Origin: Selenomonas sp.
Lineage (GTDB): Bacteria; Bacillota_C; Negativicutes; Selenomonadales; Selenomonadaceae
Assembly (NCBI RefSeq): GCF_024693525.1
Contig: NZ_JAILKR010000044.1
Span: forward strand, 1-10,040
Length of the DNA: 10,040 nucleotides
Direction: 5' to 3'
Part shown: positions 6,019-10,040 of the stretch, piece after piece
Layout: each line of letters opens with the position of its first letter
Position numbering within the stretch: position 1 is the stretch's first letter
Translations under genes and position numbers: made by a program
Notes under the pieces: model-generated
Databases searched by the model: none
The model's input: the letters and a program-made list of their open reading frames with translations, nothing else
What the model was told of the DNA's origin: nothing

Positions 6019-6445
6019 ATGAAAAAAATAACTGTTATTTTTTTCAGCTTCTATTTTACTCATATTAATAGTCACCTGCAGTGCTGGACCTTTTCCCAAA
6101 CATTTAAATGACGATAGTGATATTGTCCAAATACATCAAAACACTTATATCCGAAAAAGCAGTGTTAATGTAATAAAGTATGCACCTCCAGAATATACTA
6201 TTTCCATTGAAGTTCTCGTAGGCGACTTTGACGGCAATCTTACTAATAAATATACAAATAAATTTTTATATGAATACGATAATAAAAATATGTATTATCG
6301 AGAAACAGGCGAATGGATTCATATTCAGCCCACCAGCCTTGAAGCCGTAAACACTGAAATGCGAAGCATTGGAGAAATGGCCTTTTATTTGGCTTATAGA
6401 ATAAGATTTTTCAACTGTTTGGATGATGATGTATACAGTAGATAG
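6019..6445 (+). pseudogene. Exported small protein, frameshifted at a T7 tract
   Basis: ATG 6019 follows a clear SD (AAAGGAG). In the annotated frame the product stops after 30 residues. Removing one T from the T7 run (6038-6044) gives a signal peptide (MKKITVIFSASILLILIVTC, then SAGPFPKHL) and an open frame to TAG 6443-6445, about 141 residues. The mature part contains KYAPPEYTISIEVLVGDFDG, a Tyr-rich segment FLYEYDNKNMYYRETGEW, and SIGEMAFYLAYRIRFF. This pattern (APP-Y near the start, MAFYLAY near the end) resembles a family of small exported proteins I associate with Selenomonas relatives; function is unknown. It lies 30 bases behind the preceding broken exported-protein gene and shares the kind of lesion but with the opposite sign. 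Confidence 0.75.
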
Positions 6446-6532
6446 CCTCCCTCAAAACGAAGGAATATTATACGGTAATTTTCTTAACAATCTGTTTTAT
6501 TATCCGACTAGCCACGTCATTCTTACGAATAA

Positions 6533-6563
6533 AAAGGCAGCCCGATTTATTCGAACTGCCTTT
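6533..6563 (-). terminator. Rho-independent terminator between convergent genes
   Basis: Arms AAAGGCAG (6533-6540) and CTGCCTTT (6556-6563) with a 15-base loop. On the minus strand the stem is followed by a T run (complement of 6531-6535), just after the stop of the exported protein at 6568. On the plus strand TTTGTTATT follows, so weaker termination of the two broken genes is possible. The short gap 6446-6530 holds nothing else recognisable. Confidence 0.75.
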
Positions 6564-6567
6564 GTTA

Positions 6568-7140
6568 TTATCCCTCGAGATTATGTTTGCTATGAGTATA
6601 CCAATACATATATGGCTTGTTACCATACATCACTTTGTATTTCGGTTTACCCCTGTTCCATGCAACAACGTTCTCTTTAATATCCATTATAATCTGTGCA
6701 CGCGGTTCCGATATACTTACCTCCCTTAACGGATAGTCTTTTATCGCTTTTCCTTGCGCATCTATATATCGTCCACCACAAGAAAAAAAAACAGCAGGAT
6801 ATTTACCATTGTCTGTATCTTTATTAAAGACAAACGTCCAACATTCTTCCCGATATAAAATATTCTCCCCATCAATTTGGTTAGCTATATCATCTTCATT
6901 ATAAACTTTAACATTTGGAATCAATCCATTACAAATCCCACCTTTTAAAACATAAAAATCAAAATTATAACAAACATCATCCACGGGAATCTCTATTCTT
7001 GACTCAACTCCATCAATATTAGCATGATAAATCTTCACGCCAAGGGGCCCCTCTTCTGCTTTAATTTCAGCCATAGCCATTGCCGTCATACAATTCAACA
7101 GCACTACCACCATTAAGAGTATTATTTTTTTACCTAACAT
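6568..7140 (-). CDS. Exported hypothetical protein with four mature cysteines, 190 aa
   Basis: Not a family I recognise. Residues 1-24 form a signal peptide (MLGKKIILLMVVVLLN ... AMAMA), so the protein is exported. The mature part has four Cys (57, 70, 100, 121), enough for two disulfides. Its segments look beta-rich and Tyr/Trp-bearing: YNFDFYVLKGG, EECWTFVFNKD, YPAVFFSCGGRYID, and a C-terminal KYKVMYGNKPYMYWYTHS. The start at 7140 is set by an SD (AAAGGGGA, 7151-7158) and the signal peptide. A longer in-frame start at 7209 adds 23 residues that are actually the tail of a decayed XRE regulator, so it is rejected. It lies downstream of, and in line with, another exported-protein gene; the spacer between them holds the regulator fragment. 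Confidence 0.75.
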   Translation of the reverse strand: MLGKKIILLMVVVLLNCMTAMAMAEIKAEEGPLGVKIYHANIDGVESRIEIPVDDVCYNFDFYVLKGGICNGLIPNVKVYNEDDIANQIDGENILYREECWTFVFNKDTDNGKYPAVFFSCGGRYIDAQGKAIKDYPLREVSISEPRAQIIMDIKENVVAWNRGKPKYKVMYGNKPYMYWYTHSKHNLEG

Positions 7141-7177
7141 AATAATCAATTCCCCTTTATCTTTTATGCATACCGCA

Positions 7178-7227
7178 CCCAGCTTGGCCCTGAAAATAAC
7201 CAAATCCATAAGTTCTTTGGCCTTGTC
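7178..7227 (-). pseudogene. Fragment of a second XRE regulator (3' end only)
   Basis: Fifty bases here match 5106-5155 at 44 of 50 positions, in the same orientation. Translated, it reads DKAKELMDLVIFRAKLG against DKAKDLIDSVIFMAKLG in the broken regulator. Similarity fades upstream of the DKAK codons, so only the C-terminal end survives and no helix-turn-helix remains. It probably records a lost paralogous regulator, or recombination between repeated cassettes. Confidence 0.75.
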
Positions 7228-7241
7228 CCTGAATCGGATTC

Positions 7242-7793
7242 TTAATCGACGCTACCAGCATGTATCATAAACACATAACATTGTTCCTCAGGCATATAAT
7301 GACAGCTAACCAAATACACCCGGTTGTCCGCTTCAGGTTTAGCAAATATTTTGTTTGTTTTTCCTTGTACAAGCATCTTAGTTTGTGCTGCTATAATTTT
7401 TATATCCTTACCTCCTATGACATCAGACACGGAACATATCATAGCATAAGGAACTAATTCCATCATTACTTGATTCATATTCTGCTTCGGAATCATTACC
7501 CCATAATTAATCACTTTACCATCGCCACTTGAGCTTACCTCAACGCCGCCCATCACACGGTTGGATTCATTAAAGCTCACATATTTACTCGAATTATTCC
7601 TTACTTTACTAAAGCTTAACGAAATCTCACATTTCGAACTTGCCACTCCTACCATTCTATTGTATGATCTTATGATTTCAAACATATCCCGCGTATCATT
7701 GAGTGGCACACTTACTGGACTGCATTCACCTCGTCCCCAAACGGACATCGTTATTACAATTGCTACCGTCATTGATGCTAATATTTTTTTCAT
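7242..7793 (-). CDS. Exported hypothetical protein, 183 aa
   Basis: Function not recognised. Residues 1-24 look like a signal peptide (MKKILASMTVAIVITMSVW, then GRGEC). The Cys at 24 lacks a convincing lipobox. The mature protein is polar and beta-like, with segments VMGGVEVSSSGDGKVINYGVM, DIKIIAAQTKMLVQGKTNKIF and RVYLVSCHYMPEEQCYVFMIHAG, and Cys at 55, 120, 164 and 172. The ATG at 7793 is chosen because AGAGGTGAT lies 5-6 bases before it and the signal peptide starts there. The frame stays open for 45 more codons upstream without a matching export signal. It is in line with the following exported gene and lies behind the AbiE operon; a weak promoter (TTAATA, 17 bases, TAGAAT, 7946-7974) could serve it. 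Confidence 0.72.
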   Translation of the reverse strand: MKKILASMTVAIVITMSVWGRGECSPVSVPLNDTRDMFEIIRSYNRMVGVASSKCEISLSFSKVRNNSSKYVSFNESNRVMGGVEVSSSGDGKVINYGVMIPKQNMNQVMMELVPYAMICSVSDVIGGKDIKIIAAQTKMLVQGKTNKIFAKPEADNRVYLVSCHYMPEEQCYVFMIHAGSVD

Positions 7794-7821
7794 TCGATCA
7801 CCTCTTGTTTTATTAGTATCC

Positions 7822-7941
7822 TTATCTATTGGGGGATTGTTCCTTTTCACATGAGAACTCATCTGATTGTTTCCTTTCGTACATCTTATTCCAACAAGCC
7901 TCACATAGCTGCTCGCTTTCTTCGACAAAAAATTTGCGGAA
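7822..7941 (-). pseudogene. Possible 3' remnant of a CxxC-containing protein
   Basis: An open frame of 39 codons on the minus strand, bounded upstream by a stop and with no start before its Cys motif. It reads FVEESEQLCEACWNKMYERKQ followed by a charged tail and a stop. CEACW is half of a typical four-cysteine zinc site, so this may be the end of a gene whose front was lost when the AbiE operon or the exported-protein gene came to lie here. It could also be chance. Confidence 0.3.
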
Positions 7942-7970
7942 TTAGATTCTAAAGATTTTATTTTGTCTTA

Positions 7971-8813
7971 TTAACCTTTTATTAACTCCCACAACTGTGT
8001 CAGACTAAGCATAATATCATCATAGGATATATTGATAGCATATGTGTATTTTTTCTGATAGGATTTCCAGAGCACCATCAGATTATTGTCCTGCTGTATC
8101 TTCGTAATTACCTGGGGAGCATCCTGGAGCAGATTTTGGGTATTGCGTTTGGCACAGGTGGCTGTGAATGCAGATTGGAGCGTAGCAACGTCTATTTTAT
8201 CACGGTAAATTCTGGAGAGTTCGTACAGGTCGTAGAAGTCTCTCATCCGTGTGTTCAGCTGGCCACGGGCAAGAACGGTTTGGATTTTTTCGGATAACAG
8301 GGTTTCCAGATTATACGACCATAACAGGATGGTACGGTCTTCCAGAAGCAGCTTATACTGATGATGTATTTCGCGTGGGGTGATTACATCCCCGGTGGAA
8401 ATGTCAATTTTCATGGGGACAGGCATATTGCCGAGAAAGGCATTCAGTGTGACACGGATGCCAGGATAGTCCATTTCGTCCATTATCCGGCTTAGCTGTT
8501 TTACCTGGAATTTCACATCGTCCTGCAAGTCAATGGTGCAGATTTCATCGACAATACGACGGATGTCCTCATCGGATAGGTTCAGATTCTTTATGGTGGT
8601 GTCAATGTCCATGGTAGAACGCAGGGCCACGCCAATCAGGGAGGTGACGAGTATGCCGCCTTTGATGATGAAGTTATCCCGGTAACTTGAGGCAGATATT
8701 CTTTCCAGGAAACGTTCCATCATGTACAGGCGCATGAGAGTGCGGGCATCTGCGTGATGCTGGGTGGCAAGCTTCTTTAGTCGGCCCTTTAACTGGGCTG
8801 AGGTGAGTTTCAT
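7971..8813 (-). CDS. abiEii: AbiEii family nucleotidyltransferase toxin
   Basis: Toxin half of a type IV AbiE toxin-antitoxin and phage-abortive-infection pair; 280 residues, cytoplasmic. Family members are nucleotidyltransferases, and relatives of the fold (MenT) modify the 3' ends of tRNAs. Visible signatures: FIIKGG (48-53), the catalytic pair in RSTMDIDTT (Asp69 and Asp71), a third acidic strand KIDISTGD (135-142), LETLLSEKIQTVLARG (169-184) and the downstream RMRDFYDLYEL (189-199). All key acidic residues seem intact, so it should be active. Its ATG overlaps the antitoxin stop by one base (TAATG), implying coupled translation and a fixed toxin/antitoxin ratio. No clear terminator follows before the next gene. 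Confidence 0.93.
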   Translation of the reverse strand: MKLTSAQLKGRLKKLATQHHADARTLMRLYMMERFLERISASSYRDNFIIKGGILVTSLIGVALRSTMDIDTTIKNLNLSDEDIRRIVDEICTIDLQDDVKFQVKQLSRIMDEMDYPGIRVTLNAFLGNMPVPMKIDISTGDVITPREIHHQYKLLLEDRTILLWSYNLETLLSEKIQTVLARGQLNTRMRDFYDLYELSRIYRDKIDVATLQSAFTATCAKRNTQNLLQDAPQVITKIQQDNNLMVLWKSYQKKYTYAINISYDDIMLSLTQLWELIKG

Positions 8814-9394
8814 TACAAAAGTACCTCCATGTATTGGCGTATCAGTTTTTCCACACGAAAGAGCGGGGCATAGGACATCAGCCTGTTTAAGTCCCTGTCG
8901 GTACGGCGGGTGTAGTTTTTTATGGCAGTCTGGAAGTCCTGGATTTCAAAACTGCTCCGATTGCGTACAAGGTCGCAGATGGTTCTCTCCAGGTCGTAGA
9001 TGGGAATCATGTGTCCGAAGGAGTTTTTATATTCCGTCCGGCCAATGTTAAGTAATTCTTTTTTTACTGTGAAAACCTTTATTCCAGATGCTTTGAGTTT
9101 TTGGGTGTTATAGCCGGAATAGATGGTTATGGTCTGTTCCATAGGTTCACGGTCGATGAGCTCGTGGTAGAAGAGCGCCTCATCATGGGAAAAAACAGCC
9201 TGCGGGCATCGCTGATGCAAAACGAAGGCACTGTCTTCCCAGGCTTCGGGGGAAAGATATACGCCCTGTGCAACTTTCTCAAAGTGGTTATCTGCGACAA
9301 AGCGATAAAAGTTGTCTTTTTTTATACCGCCGCGAAGAGCTTCTTTGGTCAGCAGGAGCCCCGATTCATCGATAAATTGTGCGATTGCTTCCAT
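8813..9394 (-). CDS. abiEi: AbiEi family antitoxin and autorepressor
   Basis: Antitoxin partner, 193 residues. Residues 1-50 fit the winged-helix DNA-binding domain of the family (LLLTKEALRGGIKKDNFYRFVADNHFEKVAQGVYLS). Then come the characteristic WEDSAFVLHQRCPQAVFSHDEALFYHEL and a C-terminal domain (TVKKELLNIG ... IPIYDLERTICDLVRN) that counters the toxin. In studied systems the protein represses its own promoter through inverted repeats, and here a 7-bp inverted repeat covers the -10 box. The start at 9394 has SD GGTGA at suitable distance; the 5' leader is short. The gene is first in a two-gene operon with the toxin. Confidence 0.92.
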   Translation of the reverse strand: MEAIAQFIDESGLLLTKEALRGGIKKDNFYRFVADNHFEKVAQGVYLSPEAWEDSAFVLHQRCPQAVFSHDEALFYHELIDREPMEQTITIYSGYNTQKLKASGIKVFTVKKELLNIGRTEYKNSFGHMIPIYDLERTICDLVRNRSSFEIQDFQTAIKNYTRRTDRDLNRLMSYAPLFRVEKLIRQYMEVLL

Positions 9395-9411
9395 GGTATC
9401 ACCAACTTTCG

Positions 9412-9447
9412 TGCTTATATTATATATTAAATAAGCATAAAAGTCGA
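9412..9447 (-). promoter_or_regulatory. AbiE promoter with overlapping inverted-repeat operator
   Basis: Minus strand: TCGACT (9442-9447), 17 bases, TATAAT (9419-9424). The inverted repeat TGCTTAT (9412-9418) and ATAAGCA (9431-9437), 12 bases apart, brackets the -10 box. Arm centres are 19 bases apart, about two helical turns, fitting a dimer on one DNA face. AbiEi is the likely binder by analogy with known AbiE systems. Confidence 0.65.
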
Positions 9448-9528
9448 TAGGTTAACCACCGAATATTAGATAGAATGGCCAAACCTATTTGTCCCCTGAA
9501 TCCCCTTGTAACTTGCAAACGATTTGTT

Positions 9529-9695
9529 TTACCTGATGTACCCCCTTGCTTCAAACAATGATTCATCCACTCCTTGCAAAGGTAAATCTTCCAATTTCAT
9601 AAATTACCCACAATACGAAAACACCTCGAAAACCTATGAATTAAGGATTTCGAGATGCTTATATTTTTCTCAATTCGTATTAAATTAGCTACCAT
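9529..9695 (-). other. Two tiny coupled reading frames, coding status doubtful
   Basis: A 32-codon frame (9597-9695, MVANLIRIEKNIS...) has an SD-like AAGGA just before its ATG and a possible promoter (TTGCAG, 18 bases, TATAAT, 9729-9758). Its TGA overlaps the ATG of a 23-codon frame (9529-9600, MKLEDLPLQGVDESLFEARG) in the arrangement ATGA. Neither product is familiar. The first frame overlaps a strong inverted-repeat structure, so RNA or DNA structure may be the real signal. The remainder of the 9448-9892 gap holds only the hairpin elements listed separately. Confidence 0.25.
9612..9681. repeat. Nested inverted repeats (about 70 bp)
   Basis: Outer arms AATACGAA (9612-9619) and TTCGTATT (9674-9681) are perfect 8-bp complements. 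Inside is an 11-bp stem with one mismatch, CTCGAAAACCT (9625-9635) against AGGATTTCGAG (9644-9654), with an 8-base loop. It may be a folded RNA, a protein-binding site, or a small repeat element. No T run follows closely enough for a classic terminator. Confidence 0.5.
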
Positions 9696-9801
9696 TTTGT
9701 CCTTGTCTAATATTTATCCATCCATTTTATTATAAGCAAATTAAGCCAAAATCTGCAAGGGACACCCCCAAATCACCTAAGCTATAATCCAGCTCATAAC
9801 A

Positions 9802-9845
9802 GGCGGACGGCTGACTTGTCAAAATCGACTTGCCAGCCGCCCTCC
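9802..9845. repeat. Imperfect GC-rich hairpin in an AT-rich gap
   Basis: CGGCTG (9808-9813) pairs with CAGCCG (9834-9839). Outside it GG/CC pairs extend the stem with mismatches, and inside GTC/GAC closes a loop AAAATC. No T run follows on either strand. It stands out as GC-rich against its AT-rich surroundings. Confidence 0.4.
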
Positions 9846-9892
9846 AGAACGTTCAAAACACAATTTGCCATACAATCCCCGTAAAAAGCACG

Positions 9893-9921
9893 AAAAAAGC
9901 CCCGCGAAAACATCGCGAGGC
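9893..9921 (-). terminator. Rho-independent terminator of the tRNA-Leu gene
   Basis: Minus strand: GCCTCGCGA, loop TGTTT, TCGCGGGGC, then TTTTTT (complement of 9893-9898). Nine pairs including one G-T. It begins 15 bases after the CCA end of the tRNA. Confidence 0.88.
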
Positions 9922-9935
9922 CTTGATAGCACTAA

Positions 9936-10022
9936 TGGTGCCGGAAGCCGGACTTGAACCGGCACGTTGTTGCCAACGGCAGATTTTGAGTCTGCTGCGT
10001 CTGCCAATTCCGCCATTCCGGC
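9936..10022 (-). tRNA. tRNA-Leu, anticodon CAA (reads UUG)
   Basis: The minus strand folds into a class II tRNA of 87 bases with encoded CCA. The acceptor stem is GCCGGAA/TTCCGGC with discriminator A. The D arm has GCG/CGC, and the anticodon stem GCAGA/TCTGC holds loop CTCAAAA. The long variable arm closes as GTTG/CAAC, as expected for leucine, and the T arm GCCGG-TTCAAGT-CCGGC is standard. Upstream sequence with its promoter lies at the window edge or beyond. Confidence 0.96.
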
Positions 10023-10040
10023 AAAATGACTTTCAAACAT

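Noticed and set aside
6423..6680. 85-codon plus-strand frame
   Set aside because: Overlaps the end of a frameshifted gene, the terminator and the end of the opposite exported-protein gene; no SD.
7141..7209. 23-residue N-terminal extension of the exported protein at 6568
   Set aside because: The extension is the tail of a decayed XRE gene; the SD and signal peptide support the start at 7140.
9819..10040. 73-codon minus-strand frame
   Set aside because: It is the tRNA-Leu gene and its terminator read as protein.
1..10040. CRISPR array, rRNA, riboswitch or intact insertion sequence
   Set aside because: No regularly spaced repeats, no rRNA-like stretch, no recognisable riboswitch core and no transposase reading frame were seen on either strand.

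Overview
The window looks like chromosome from the Selenomonas branch of the Negativicutes (diderm Firmicutes). Three things support this. The partial decarboxylase at the left edge carries the residues reported to set dual lysine/ornithine specificity in Selenomonas ruminantium. An exported protein ends in an aromatic beta-barrel signature, which implies an outer membrane. Promoters are plain TTGACA/TATAAT boxes with strong Shine-Dalgarno (SD) sites.

Left half (1-4970), core-like and moderately GC-rich. Reading left to right: a lysine/ornithine decarboxylase (minus, cut by the window edge); a divergent phosphoribosyltransferase ending in a terminator shared with the convergent outer-membrane beta-barrel gene; a membrane-anchored protein with a charged linker that starts at TTG; an HU-family DNA-binding protein with its own promoter and terminator; a 70-residue acidic protein of unknown function with a hairpin in its leader; and a diguanylate cyclase (membrane segment, PAS-like sensor, GGDEF with intact I-site) ending in a strong terminator.

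Middle (4985-7960), accessory and AT-richer, with visible decay. It holds an 80-bp segment with inverted ends and flanking 7-bp direct repeats; an XRE-type regulator broken by an amber codon at its conserved WERG position; two consecutive exported-protein genes each broken by a one-base change in a poly-T tract; two intact exported-protein genes on the opposite strand; and, between those two, a 50-bp piece of a second copy of the XRE regulator's 3' end (44/50 identical). This looks like repeated and partly collapsed regulator-plus-secreted-protein cassettes.

Right part (7971-10022). An AbiE toxin-antitoxin operon (AbiEi then AbiEii, stop and start overlapping by one base) is driven by a promoter whose -10 box lies inside a 7-bp inverted repeat, a likely autorepression operator. 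A stretch of about 450 bp without a clear gene follows; it contains a nested inverted-repeat structure and two tiny coupled reading frames. The window ends with a tRNA-Leu(CAA) gene and its terminator. The accessory segment lies on the 3' side of this tRNA, a usual island boundary, but no integrase or duplicated tRNA end is visible here.

No CRISPR array, rRNA or intact insertion sequence was seen. The best candidates for something undescribed are the paired poly-T frameshifts with the mutated regulator, the regulator-tail duplication, and the structured intergenic DNA at 4996-5075 and 9612-9681.
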